A stretch of DNA of 64,000 bases from assembly GCA_016286365.1 (NCBI GenBank), contig JAEESN010000004.1, positions 87,912 through 151,911 of the forward strand, read 5' to 3'. The notes under the pieces were generated by a model. It made no database searches, was not told where the DNA came from, and saw only the letters and a list, made by a program, of their open reading frames with translations. Within the stretch, counting starts at the first letter, position 1; each line of letters starts with the position of its first letter. Positions 25,562-35,245 of the stretch are shown in pieces. This DNA comes from Treponema sp. (GTDB lineage: Bacteria > Spirochaetota > Spirochaetia > Treponematales > Treponemataceae). The position numbers and the translations under genes were made by a program.

Positions 25562-27664
25562 TTAGAAAAGCTTATCAACGTTTTTTGCCTGTCGTGAATC
25601 AGGATAAAGCTTTTTAAGAACATTTGCAGTCTCTCTTGCATCCGCTGTTTTTTTATCTTTAAGGAAGGCGTCTACAGCAGAATAAAGTGCAACAGCTTCT
25701 TCCGATGAAGTATCTTTAGAACTCAGGCGGTAATATTCAACAGCCTTAAGATAGTATTCTGCCTGCTTTGTTCCCTGCTCACCTTTTGCATAAAATTCTG
25801 CAATCTTTCCAAGATAATAATATTCACGTGCATCGCGTTTTGCATTCGAATTATACAAAGGTCCTGCAATCTTTTTTGCTTCCGTGCGGTTATCATCTTT
25901 TACATACATCATAAAAAGCTCATAACCTGCAAGTCGACCTTCTACAGTAAAAGTTCCACCCTTTGTTTCGTATTCGGCCTGCTTTTCGGCCATCTCTTTG
26001 GAAGCACCATTTTTTACATTACCGATTACTTTGAGTTTAGCCGGAATGCCATCTGAAATTGCCTGATTCTTATAATTGTTCATCATAAAGTCGGCAGTCT
26101 TCTGTGCTTCGCTCATATTTTCAAGAGTGTAATATGCTTCAAAAAGATTTTTATATGCGCCGTAAGTGTAAATGCTTTTTGGAAATTTTACGATTAAGTT
26201 TTTATTAAGCGAAACTGATTTTTCGTACTGTTTTGATTTAAGATAAGATTCACCGCCAAAGTAATACGAAGATTCAAGATATTTTCCGTTTGGATATTTA
26301 GAAATATAAGATGAATAACATTCAGCCGCTTTCTGATACTTCTGGTTTGTATAATAAATTTCACCGCGTTTATAAGAAGCTTCTTCTGCTTCATCTGTGC
26401 GTGGATAATCCTTTATGATTCTTGAATAAACTGTATCTGCCCTTTCGATGTCGGAAGTTTTAACATAGATATCTGCAATGAGCTTCCAGCATTCAAGAGC
26501 AAAATCTGATTTATCGTATGTATACTGCGAAAGAAGATTATAAGCCTTGTCGTATTCCTTACAGTCGATGTAAATTTCTGCGCAGAAAAGTGTTGCCTTC
26601 TGTTTTTCTTCATCCTTAAAACTGATTTTGATTAATTTTTCTGCTTCGACTGCAGCGCTTTTAAAATCTGAATCAAGAACGGCACATTTTGCTGCAAGTT
26701 CATATGCGCTTCGGGCAAAAGTTAATTCGGTTGTAGAGTTTGCAAAATTAGAAAAGAGTTTATACGCTTCTTTATATCTTCCCTGCTTGTAAACAGCATA
26801 AGCCTGATAGTATGTAGAAGAATCAACATAACCGTAGACAGAAGCATTTTTAGAAAGATATGATTTAAGATACTGCTCTGCGTTTCTCCACTGCTTTGTA
26901 TTTACGGCACATAATCCGCATAAATAATCTGCAAGCGGATGTTTAGATTCCTTTGCCTTTACTTCCGCACTCTGATACTTTTCCTGAACAAATAAAAGCT
27001 TTGCATATTCAAAAATCTCATCATTCGAAAGTTTTTTATCTTCATAAAGCATTGAATAAAAATTTTCTGCTTCGCTGTATTTTCCGTTTTTCAAAAGAGC
27101 CTTTGCATAAATCAGGCGGTTATCGGGATTTTTAAAATCTACACGACCGGTCTTTGTAAGAAATTCTTTTAAAACCTGTTCTGTTTTTACATAATCTTTT
27201 TCAAGAGAAAAATATCCCCACGCTGCAAGATAGACTGCAGATTCATCAGGATTTTCGATTCTGTAATATGCTTCAAAAGCCTTAGAAGAATTATTCAATT
27301 GTATATTGCAGTAAAGAACAAGATAATAATATGAATCAGCAAGACCCGGAAGTCTTGAATTTCTTACAGATGATTCTTCTTTCTGTAAATTTTTAAGAAC
27401 CGATTCTGCTGTAGATTTAACTCTATCCGCATTAGCCGTTGCAGTAGTTGAATCAAGCTCATTCTTAGATTCATAGATGAGGCAGAAAAGTCTTTCATCG
27501 GTTGTGATATTCTGATCTTTTCTGATTTCTTCGATAAGTTGTTTTACGCCATTATAATCCTTCTGATTATATGCTTTTACAACAGATTCCAGACGCGCAT
27601 TTTCTCCTGCAAAACAGAAGAAACCTAAAGTGGTGATTAAACAAACTAAAAATAATTTTTTCAT
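25562..27664 (-). CDS. Periplasmic tetratricopeptide-repeat protein
   Basis: Signal peptide (KKLFLVCLITTLGFFCFA) then about 680 residues of helix-turn-helix repeats of TPR/Sel1/YbgF type, e.g. FVQEKYQSAEVKAKES, YTNQKYQKAAECYSSYISKYPNGKY and LKSKQYEKSVSLNKNLIVKFPKS. Such solenoids act as scaffolds for envelope complexes. Five bases after the 455-residue secreted protein gene, so cotranslated. Its place next to ExbBD-TonB suggests a periplasmic assembly factor; partner unknown. Confidence 0.88.
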   Translation of the reverse strand: MKKLFLVCLITTLGFFCFAGENARLESVVKAYNQKDYNGVKQLIEEIRKDQNITTDERLFCLIYESKNELDSTTATANADRVKSTAESVLKNLQKEESSVRNSRLPGLADSYYYLVLYCNIQLNNSSKAFEAYYRIENPDESAVYLAAWGYFSLEKDYVKTEQVLKEFLTKTGRVDFKNPDNRLIYAKALLKNGKYSEAENFYSMLYEDKKLSNDEIFEYAKLLFVQEKYQSAEVKAKESKHPLADYLCGLCAVNTKQWRNAEQYLKSYLSKNASVYGYVDSSTYYQAYAVYKQGRYKEAYKLFSNFANSTTELTFARSAYELAAKCAVLDSDFKSAAVEAEKLIKISFKDEEKQKATLFCAEIYIDCKEYDKAYNLLSQYTYDKSDFALECWKLIADIYVKTSDIERADTVYSRIIKDYPRTDEAEEASYKRGEIYYTNQKYQKAAECYSSYISKYPNGKYLESSYYFGGESYLKSKQYEKSVSLNKNLIVKFPKSIYTYGAYKNLFEAYYTLENMSEAQKTADFMMNNYKNQAISDGIPAKLKVIGNVKNGASKEMAEKQAEYETKGGTFTVEGRLAGYELFMMYVKDDNRTEAKKIAGPLYNSNAKRDAREYYYLGKIAEFYAKGEQGTKQAEYYLKAVEYYRLSSKDTSSEEAVALYSAVDAFLKDKKTADARETANVLKKLYPDSRQAKNVDKLF

Positions 27665-27669
27665 TTTAC

Positions 27670-29037
27670 TTACTCAAGCTTTTCATAAAGACTAAATTTT
27701 TGAGAGGCACGCATTCGTGTAAAATAAACAAAGCTGTCTCCGTATATAAGAATAAAATCTTCAAGGCTCATCATTCTGCCGTTAAAGAAGACTTTACAAT
27801 TGAATGCATTATCGTTGTTAAAATATGGAAGGAAGACTGCACACTTGTTGAACACTTTTATTTCCGGTTTTACATCCCTCGAAACTTCCCTGATTGCGCC
27901 AAGATAAACTGTATCGGGCTCGGTTGCCGCAAGAACATAAAGCAGTGATTTTACAAGTTTGATGTCGTATCCTGTATTTTTAATATAGTTGATTGTGTTT
28001 GAATTTCCTTCTTTTGTAACAGCCGAAGAAAATGGATTGATATTTACATCAACGCCGGACTCTGTATAAAGATACTTCCTTCCAGTGTTTACGGAAATTA
28101 CTGCCGAAGCAATATTTCTTACCCAGTCAAGTGAAAAATAAAGACTGTTTTTCTGAGCAAGGATTCCCTGGTATCCGATGTCGTTTACGTTAACTGTACT
28201 TTGAACAAGTGGTCCTCTCTTAAGCCTTGTGTGAGAAACCGGGAAAACAAGACCATCAGCAACCCATTTTACACAGCCCGCATTAGAAAGATAGAGTCTG
28301 TCATCTTCGCCGCCAATAAGATCAAAAGGTTTTCCGTCTATAACATTGATCAGCTTATCGTCTTCGTCGTACATCGCATTATCAAGAAGCACGATTTTTG
28401 GAATAAGGCGGTTGATTTCGGAAATCATTGTGAGGGTTCCGTCGTATAAAGAATTATTTACAAGAACATAATTCCATGGGATTGATTTTTTAGTAAGTTT
28501 GATTACGTCGTCGAGTGATGCAGTATAGAATGTAGAAAAAGGAACACCGGTCGGACTTCCCTTAGAAGCGTAATAACCAAAGATGATTAAATCTGCAAGT
28601 GCAACTTTTCCATACTGTGTAAACTGAACATAAACCTCGCTGTCGCCTGTAAAATAATAACGGATGGAAAGAGGCTTTTCTGTTTTTTTGTCTTTTAATA
28701 AAACCCAGGTGCCGGGCAAAGTTCCCGGATATACGTATTCAGGAACCCGTGTTACTCCATCGTTTGAATATACATTTACTTCTGCAATCTTTCCGGCCGC
28801 AACTACAATCGCATAGGTTGAACTTGATTCCTCAATGGAAATTCTGAATTTCTGACCAGCCTGATTAGACCTGATTTCTGCAATGTTGTCGCGGATTTCG
28901 TCGAGCGATGCTTCGAACCAGGTTTCTACGAGCTCTTTTCTTATATCCGAAGAATCTGGAATTCCAAGTGAACTATATTCAGCGAAAACACTTGTGAATA
29001 CAAAAAATAAAACTAAAAAAGCCAGTCTTCTTTTCAT
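27670..29037 (-). CDS. Secreted protein of unknown function in the ExbBD-TonB operon
   Basis: Signal peptide (LAFLVLFFVFTSVFAEY), then 435 residues with mixed alpha/beta composition. A conserved-looking segment (DEIRDNIAEIRSNQAGQKFRISIEE) follows the signal; later ones include PGTWVLLKDKK and SLDWVRNIASAVISVNTGRKYLYTE. No recognised domain or catalytic motif, although YLYTESGVD recalls SpoIID/LytB-like strands; this is weak. Lies 14 bases after the activase and 5 before the TPR gene. Confidence 0.65.
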   Translation of the reverse strand: MKRRLAFLVLFFVFTSVFAEYSSLGIPDSSDIRKELVETWFEASLDEIRDNIAEIRSNQAGQKFRISIEESSSTYAIVVAAGKIAEVNVYSNDGVTRVPEYVYPGTLPGTWVLLKDKKTEKPLSIRYYFTGDSEVYVQFTQYGKVALADLIIFGYYASKGSPTGVPFSTFYTASLDDVIKLTKKSIPWNYVLVNNSLYDGTLTMISEINRLIPKIVLLDNAMYDEDDKLINVIDGKPFDLIGGEDDRLYLSNAGCVKWVADGLVFPVSHTRLKRGPLVQSTVNVNDIGYQGILAQKNSLYFSLDWVRNIASAVISVNTGRKYLYTESGVDVNINPFSSAVTKEGNSNTINYIKNTGYDIKLVKSLLYVLAATEPDTVYLGAIREVSRDVKPEIKVFNKCAVFLPYFNNDNAFNCKVFFNGRMMSLEDFILIYGDSFVYFTRMRASQKFSLYEKLE

Positions 29038-29051
29038 TCATTCCACCTTAA

Positions 29052-32000
29052 TTATAGATTTTCAGCCGGATCTGTATCTGTAAACGAACTTCCTTCTGCA
29101 TATCTTATTTCCGGCTCTACAAGTACTCCATTCGGAAGTCTTACCATTCCCTCTGAATCTTCATCCGGATGTTTTCCAATCGGAGCATTCGAAAGAAGAA
29201 GTTTAAGCCTGTTCAACTGATTAACCTCTGAGCTACCCGGGTCATAATCGATTGCACTGATGTTTGCATCCGGGAAGCGTCTTCTTAATTCCTTAATCAT
29301 TCCCTTTCCGGTTACATGGTTTGGCAGACAGGCAAAAGGCTGAACACAGGCAATACTTGGTGCACCTTCGTGAATAAGTTCAACCATCTCTGCTGTTAAA
29401 AACCATCCTTCGCCCGTAATGTTACCAAGTTGAACAATATCATCAACTCCCTTCATCATCTTATAAATATGATTAGGAGCAGTAAAACGCTGGCTTTTTT
29501 TGAGGTATTTTTTCATCTTGTTGCGGTAAAGCTCTAAGCCCCATACCAAAAGCTTTGCGTTTCTCTTTGTCTTTTTAGGGAAGGCAAGCTGGTCGTGACG
29601 GAAAATACCTGTTGCAAAAGTATAGAAGAAGAAGTCCAGTAAGTCAGGCATTACGCATTCAGCACCTTCTTTTTCGATTGTTTCTACAATCTGATTGTTT
29701 GCCGTCGGGTGGAATTTAACAAGGATTTCTCCAACAACTCCAACGCGTGGCTTTTTAATCGGTTTAAGAGGAAGTGTATCAAAATCGCGGATGATTCCCC
29801 TTAAAAGTTTATGATACTGATGGCCCGAAACATGATTTTCGAACATTGCTTCGGCTCTTGCATTCCATTTTTCGTAAAGCTGATTAGCAGAACCAGGAAC
29901 TGCTTCGTAAGGACGTGTCCTGTATAAAACACGCATAAGAAGGTCACCGGTAACAAGACACTTAACAAGGTTATCAAGAAGCTTTGGAGTGAACTTAAAG
30001 CCCGGATTTTTTTCAAAGCCCTGGGCACTCATACTGATAACCGGAACCTGTCCCCAGCCTGCATCGTTTAAGGCGCGGCGTATAAATCCAATATAGTTTG
30101 TAGCACGACATCCACCACCAGTCTGAGTGATGATGAGGGCAACTTTATCCAAATCATAATTTCCGCTTTCGAGTGCGCTTATCATCTGACCGGCAACCAG
30201 GAGTGAAGGATAACATGCATCGTTATTTACATATTTCAATCCGGCTTCGATTGCCTTTGGATCTACTGCATCCAATACTACAAAGTTGTAGCCACCGCTT
30301 CTGAATGCCCTCTGCATAAGGCGGAAGTGAATTGGTGACATCTGTGGTCCTATGATTGTGTATTCTTTTTTCATCTCTTCTGTAAACACAACGCGGTGAT
30401 ATGCAGAAGAATGGATTTCAGGCTTTCTCTTGCTTCTTCGTCTTGCCTTAACTGCTGCAATGAGTGAGCGGATACGGATACGAACAGCACCAAGGTTACT
30501 TCCTTCGTCAATCTTTATGAGGGTGTACATGCGGCTCTTTGCGCGTAAGATTTCATCAACCTGATCAGCAGTAACTGCATCAAGTCCACAACCGAATGAT
30601 GTAAGCTGAACAAGTTCAAGGTTAGGCATTTCGCTTACAAACTGTGCGGCTCTGTAAAGTCTGTTGTGATAAACCCACTGGTCTATGATTCTGAGCGGGC
30701 GTTCTATCTTTCCAAGATGTGCAACTGAATCTTCTGTTAAAACTGCAAGACCAAGACCGTGAATCATTTCCGGGATTCCGTGGTTGATTTCCGGGTCTAA
30801 GTGGTAAGGACGGCCTGCAAGTACGATTCCGCTTCCACCCTTTGTAATTATTTCTTCAAGCGCATCTTCTCCAGCCTTTCTTACATCCTCGTGGAATTTT
30901 TCCTGCTCTGCCCACGCTTTTTCTACAGCATCGTATATCTTCTTTTTAGAAAGGGCGGGGAACTTTGGAAGGAGCTCTTCGCACAATCTTTCTGCAAGGC
31001 GTGGTTTATCGTAAATCGGGAGGAAAGGATCCATATAAGTGATTGTAGGGTCCTGTCTTAATTCATCAACATTGTTTCTTAAAACTTCAGGATAGCTTGT
31101 TACAATCGGACAGTTATAGTGGTTTCCTGCCCCGGAATCTTCCTGTTTTTCGTACGGAGCACAAGGATAGAATATAAATTTGATTCCCCTCTGAATAAGG
31201 CTTACAACATGACCGTGAGAAATTTTTCCCGGATAACAAACCGATTCAGACGGAATTGTTTCAAGACCTTTTTCGTAAACATTTCTGCTTGAACGCTGAC
31301 TCAAAATTACGCGGAAACCAAGTTCATTAAAGAAGGTAAACCAGAGCGGATAGTTTTCGTACATATTGAGTACGCGTGGAATACCAACATCTCCCATAGG
31401 AGCTTCTTCCGGTTTTCTTGGAACGTAATTGAACAGGCGTTTATATTTCCATTCAAAAAGATTTGGAAGTGGACCTGCATCGTCGTCGCCGTCCAGTCCC
31501 GTATTCTTTTTGTTGCTTGCGTCTATGATATTTCCTTCAAGTTCGGCACCCTTTTCGCAGCGGTTACCTGTGATGAAGGTTCTCTTTTCTTTTCCTGTAG
31601 AGAAGGTGTTTATAGTAAGAAGACAATTGTTCTGACACTTTCCACAGCGCCTTAAATCGAGTTCTACGTGGAAGTTTTCAAGGTCTTTTAATGTTGCAAT
31701 GCCGGATCTTACATCGTGAACAGTTCCTTCCGGCTCGCCAGGTTTTGGTTCCATTAAATCAAGCCACTGGTCGTATGCTATTAAGGCAGAACCATAAGCA
31801 CCCATAAGACCTGCTACATCAGGGCGGTAAACTTCTACACCAGCAATCTTTTCAAAGGCACGGAGGATTGCATCATTAAAGAAAGTTCCTCCCTGTACAA
31901 CAACCTTTTCTCCAATATCACTTGCCTTACGAAGCTTGATTACTTTGAACAAGGCATTTTTGATTACCGAATAAGAAAGACCTGCGGCGATGTCTGCTAC

Positions 32001-33563
32001 ACTCGCACCTTCCTTCTGAGCCTGCTTTACACGGCTGTTCATGAATACGGTACAGCGCGAACCTAGGTCTACCGGCTTTTGTGCCATAAGGGCAATCTTT
32101 CCGAATTCCTTTACATCCATTCCCATTGTGTTTGCAAAGTTATCCAGGAAGGAACCACATCCGGAAGAACAGGCTTCGTTCAGCTGAATGGAAACGATTG
32201 CACCGTCTTTCATGCGAAGACACTTCATGTCCTGTCCACCAATGTCGAGTAAGAATTCTACGCCCGGAACAAAGAAGTTGGCAGCGCGGAAGTGAGTAAT
32301 TGTTTCAACTTCGCCTGAGTCTACACCAAGGGCTGCCTGGAATAAAGCTTCTCCATAACCTGTAGAAACTGCGCGCGCAATGTAAACATCATCAGGAAGT
32401 TTGTTATATAAATCTTTTAAAACCTGAACGGCAAGTTCAACAGGATTTCCCTGATTGTGTGCATAGAAATCCCAGATGATTCTTCCGTCTTTATCTATAA
32501 GACATGCTTTTGTTGTTGTAGAACCAGAGTCCAGTCCTAAGAAAACAGGACCGTGAGTTTTATTTAAGTCTCCCCTCTTTGCCTTCTGCTCTGAATGGCG
32601 TACTTCGAATTCATCAAGCTCTGCCTGATTTTTAAAGAGAGGTTCAAGCCTCTGTACTTCGCTTAATTCTGCTCCGACAAGATTTTTTAATGTCTCGCGG
32701 AATTCTGCAATTGTCGGGAATCTGAACGATTCATCGGCTCCAACAAATTTTCTTTCTGCACCAAAAGCACAACCGCTTGCAACAAAAAGCTGGCTGTCTT
32801 CCGGAACGATTATTTCTTCGTCTTTAAGTTTTAAGGTATCTATAAAGCGGAAACGAAGCTGGTCTAAGAAGTGAAGTGGTCCACCAAGGAATGCAACGTT
32901 ACCACGGATTGGTTTACCGCACGCAAGTCCCGAAATTGTCTGGCTTACAACTGCCTGGAAAATAGAAGCGGCAATATCTTCTCTTCGAGCCCCTTCGTTA
33001 ATTAAAGGCTGAATATCTGTCTTTGCAAATACACCACAGCGTGCCGCAATCGGATAAATCTGCTGTGCACCTTTGGCGAGCTCGTTTAATCCTGTAGCAT
33101 CTGTTTCGAGTAAGGCAGCCATCTGGTCAATAAATGCACCGGTTCCTCCGGCACATGTACCGTTCATTCGCTGCTCTACACCACCTTTAAAATATGTAAT
33201 CTTGGCGTCTTCTCCACCAAGTTCAATTACTACATCAGTCTGTGGAATGAGTTTTTTTACGGAAGTTGTTGCGGCAATTACTTCCTGAATAAAAGGAATA
33301 TTGAGCCACTGAGAAACAGAAAGTCCACCCGAACCTGTTACCTTGATTGTTAAAGTCTGACCTGCTCCGACTGAACTCTTTTTTTCAAGAAAATCTAAAG
33401 CTTTATTAACTACATTTATAATTGTACTGCGGATATCTGCACGGTGGCGCTGATAGTCTCCGTAGATTAATTTATCATCATCATCAAGAATTGCTACCTT
33501 TACAGTTGTAGAACCAACGTCTATACCAACTCTAATAGGAAGTAAATTTTTAAAATCACTCAT
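29052..33563 (-). CDS. Giant acyl-CoA dehydratase activase-like ATPase
   Basis: 1503 residues with two BadF/HgdC-type ASKHA ATPase domains in tandem: RVGIDVGSTTVKVAILDD (residue 12) with GTCAGGTGAFIDQMA and ARCGVF; and LGLDSGSTTTKACLIDKDG (residue 345) with ACSSGCGSFLDNFA and GSRCTVFMNSRV. The cysteines are those that hold a bridging [4Fe-4S] in HgdC. Then a CGKCQNNC motif and DUF2229/dehydratase-like domains to the end (CYPGKISHGHVVSLI, GGGCRATNYIGFIRRAL). Known homologues are widespread in anaerobes; an ATP-driven low-potential electron transfer is inferred, target unknown. Promoter and start predict a leaderless mRNA. Confidence 0.9.
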   Translation of the reverse strand: MSDFKNLLPIRVGIDVGSTTVKVAILDDDDKLIYGDYQRHRADIRSTIINVVNKALDFLEKKSSVGAGQTLTIKVTGSGGLSVSQWLNIPFIQEVIAATTSVKKLIPQTDVVIELGGEDAKITYFKGGVEQRMNGTCAGGTGAFIDQMAALLETDATGLNELAKGAQQIYPIAARCGVFAKTDIQPLINEGARREDIAASIFQAVVSQTISGLACGKPIRGNVAFLGGPLHFLDQLRFRFIDTLKLKDEEIIVPEDSQLFVASGCAFGAERKFVGADESFRFPTIAEFRETLKNLVGAELSEVQRLEPLFKNQAELDEFEVRHSEQKAKRGDLNKTHGPVFLGLDSGSTTTKACLIDKDGRIIWDFYAHNQGNPVELAVQVLKDLYNKLPDDVYIARAVSTGYGEALFQAALGVDSGEVETITHFRAANFFVPGVEFLLDIGGQDMKCLRMKDGAIVSIQLNEACSSGCGSFLDNFANTMGMDVKEFGKIALMAQKPVDLGSRCTVFMNSRVKQAQKEGASVADIAAGLSYSVIKNALFKVIKLRKASDIGEKVVVQGGTFFNDAILRAFEKIAGVEVYRPDVAGLMGAYGSALIAYDQWLDLMEPKPGEPEGTVHDVRSGIATLKDLENFHVELDLRRCGKCQNNCLLTINTFSTGKEKRTFITGNRCEKGAELEGNIIDASNKKNTGLDGDDDAGPLPNLFEWKYKRLFNYVPRKPEEAPMGDVGIPRVLNMYENYPLWFTFFNELGFRVILSQRSSRNVYEKGLETIPSESVCYPGKISHGHVVSLIQRGIKFIFYPCAPYEKQEDSGAGNHYNCPIVTSYPEVLRNNVDELRQDPTITYMDPFLPIYDKPRLAERLCEELLPKFPALSKKKIYDAVEKAWAEQEKFHEDVRKAGEDALEEIITKGGSGIVLAGRPYHLDPEINHGIPEMIHGLGLAVLTEDSVAHLGKIERPLRIIDQWVYHNRLYRAAQFVSEMPNLELVQLTSFGCGLDAVTADQVDEILRAKSRMYTLIKIDEGSNLGAVRIRIRSLIAAVKARRRSKRKPEIHSSAYHRVVFTEEMKKEYTIIGPQMSPIHFRLMQRAFRSGGYNFVVLDAVDPKAIEAGLKYVNNDACYPSLLVAGQMISALESGNYDLDKVALIITQTGGGCRATNYIGFIRRALNDAGWGQVPVISMSAQGFEKNPGFKFTPKLLDNLVKCLVTGDLLMRVLYRTRPYEAVPGSANQLYEKWNARAEAMFENHVSGHQYHKLLRGIIRDFDTLPLKPIKKPRVGVVGEILVKFHPTANNQIVETIEKEGAECVMPDLLDFFFYTFATGIFRHDQLAFPKKTKRNAKLLVWGLELYRNKMKKYLKKSQRFTAPNHIYKMMKGVDDIVQLGNITGEGWFLTAEMVELIHEGAPSIACVQPFACLPNHVTGKGMIKELRRRFPDANISAIDYDPGSSEVNQLNRLKLLLSNAPIGKHPDEDSEGMVRLPNGVLVEPEIRYAEGSSFTDTDPAENL

Positions 33564-33570
33564 AATCTAT

Positions 33571-33599
33571 ATTTTAATGGTAAAAAACTAATTAATCAA
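33571..33599 (-). promoter_or_regulatory. Promoter of the activase operon, leaderless arrangement
   Basis: TTGATT (33599-33594), 17-base spacer, TAAAAT (33576-33571); the -10 ends 8 bases before the ATG at 33563. No purine-rich ribosome site precedes that ATG. Confidence 0.65.
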
Positions 33600-33687
33600 C
33601 AAATGCAAAAACCTGTAAAGAGGTGTATAATATATTATTCGCTGCGGGTTTTTCTAAATATTCTGATTATATTCTCTGGAGCCATAG

Positions 33688-34362
33688 ATGTTTCTTACAA
33701 AAAAAAGACTGCTTTTAGTTTTACTGATTACCTTTGTTTCCTTTTCTTTTATAATCGCAAAAACAAAACTGAACCCAGAAAAACATTCTCCTTTAGCAAT
33801 CATGACTGTCTTTACAAATTCTACAATCAACTGGGAAAATGAAGATCCTGATGTAGAAATAAGATCTGCCAATTCCTGCGTACAGTTTCATCCAGCCATA
33901 GAAAAAGAACTGAACGAAGTTTTTACAAAAACCGGTTTTAAACTCATAGATAAAAAAGACATCGTCAGCACGAAAGATTATAAAAACACGGCGGAAAGCA
34001 ATTACTACATTGGTCAGGATTATGTAGCCCTAGATGATTACAGACTCATCCCCGAAAAAAACCGTGCCGCAATCATAGTCAAAGAAAAAACTGATGCAAA
34101 AACTTTTGCCTACATAAGCATCTTCCTGGAAAAAACAATGGCCGAAGGATATAACAAAAACGGAACCATGAAATGCCGTGTAACTGTTTATGTTGATATT
34201 ACAAACGAAAACGGCAGACTGATTACTTCTTCTAAATACACAGAGCTTTCCGAAAAATCAATCCAGGTTGTAGACGGGAAATACGACCCTCTTATGTTTG
34301 CAACCTTATTCCCAAAAACAATAAAGGCAGCAATCACAAATGCAATCGCTGCCTTAGGGTAA
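33688..34362 (+). CDS. Secreted protein of unknown function
   Basis: 224 residues with a signal peptide (KKRLLLVLLITFVSFSFIIA) and SD GGAG seven bases before the ATG. The mature chain begins LNPEKHSPLAIMTVFTNSTI and later has IYDVTNENGR-like strands (VYVDITNENGRLITSSKY), resembling treponemal envelope proteins that compute small-lipoprotein-like beta domains; no named domain. Divergent from the activase operon, single gene. Confidence 0.7.
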   Translation: MFLTKKRLLLVLLITFVSFSFIIAKTKLNPEKHSPLAIMTVFTNSTINWENEDPDVEIRSANSCVQFHPAIEKELNEVFTKTGFKLIDKKDIVSTKDYKNTAESNYYIGQDYVALDDYRLIPEKNRAAIIVKEKTDAKTFAYISIFLEKTMAEGYNKNGTMKCRVTVYVDITNENGRLITSSKYTELSEKSIQVVDGKYDPLMFATLFPKTIKAAITNAIAALG

Positions 34363-34416
34363 AGTGTTATAAAAAAGGATTATTATATTAAAATTTCCTT
34401 TCCGTAATTTTACTTA

Positions 34417-35091
34417 CTAGAAAGTAATTTTAACCTTAGGTAATGCAAGGGAAACTGAAATCTCAGCTTTGCCCGGTGTGCCGCTTGCTTTTGGAGTTGA
34501 ACTTGTTCTTCTTGGTTCAACTATACGTACATTTGAAGGATTACAGCGGCGGTCCTTCTTTCTGCGTGCTTCTTCTGCCTTGCGTTTTGCTTCTGCAAGT
34601 CTGCGTGCTTCTTCAGCTTTTTTAAGTTCTGCACGGCGTTTTTCTTCTGCCTTGCGTTTTGCTTCTGCAAGCTTACGTGCTTCTTCAGCCTTTCTTTTTT
34701 CTTCTGCTTTCTTAAGCTCTGCAAGACGTTTTTCGTCGGCTTTCTTTAATTCTGCAAGACGTTTTGCCTCTTCTGCCTTACGTTTTTCTTCTGCCTTTTT
34801 AAGCTCTGCAAGACGCTTTTCTTCGGCTTTCTTAAGTTCTGCCTGACGCTTTGCTTCTTCGGCTCTACGGATTTCTTCTCTTCTTCTGCGTTCCGCATCC
34901 TCGCGGGTTTCTCTGGAACCTCTGCCAGATTTACCGTCATCAGTTACTACAGTTGTAGTTGTTGTAGTTACTGTTGTAGTAGTTGTTGTAGTTGTTTTAT
35001 TTGCATTAATGTTGTTCTGTGCAAAAAGAGAAGTTGAGACAGCGAGTGCCATAAAAGATGCTGCCAGTGTAGTTTTAATAGTCTTTTTCAT
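34417..35091 (-). CDS. Secreted charged-helix protein (Lys/Glu/Arg/Ala repeats)
   Basis: Start set at the ATG after AAGGAG. Signal peptide (TTLAASFMALAVSTSLFAQ), a Thr tract with valines (residues 24-45), then about 120 residues of EEKRKAEEAKRLAELKKA-type repeats, and a short C-terminal segment ending in LALPKVKITF. The repeat is predicted to be a single charged alpha-helix or coiled coil like the TolA stalk, spanning periplasmic distance. DNA repeats with a 33/66-base rhythm (34560-34860) match the protein repeats and could vary in copy number. Function unknown. Confidence 0.75.
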   Translation of the reverse strand: MKKTIKTTLAASFMALAVSTSLFAQNNINANKTTTTTTTTVTTTTTTVVTDDGKSGRGSRETREDAERRRREEIRRAEEAKRQAELKKAEEKRLAELKKAEEKRKAEEAKRLAELKKADEKRLAELKKAEEKRKAEEARKLAEAKRKAEEKRRAELKKAEEARRLAEAKRKAEEARRKKDRRCNPSNVRIVEPRRTSSTPKASGTPGKAEISVSLALPKVKITF

Positions 35092-35245
35092 AATTAACTC
35101 CTTAAGTAAAAACTTCTGAACGTTTTTCATCGTTCTTGTGTCTAATATACAATACATCGGGGCCTGCCACATGAAAATCAACTAAGATGTAAGTAAAGAA
35201 TTAATAAGAAAAAATAAGGATTTATAAAAAATTTAAGAAAATCTG

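Noticed and set aside
34469..34846. Ser/Ala/Arg/Phe-rich plus-strand ORF
   Set aside because: Antisense reading of the charged repeat protein; low-complexity shadow.
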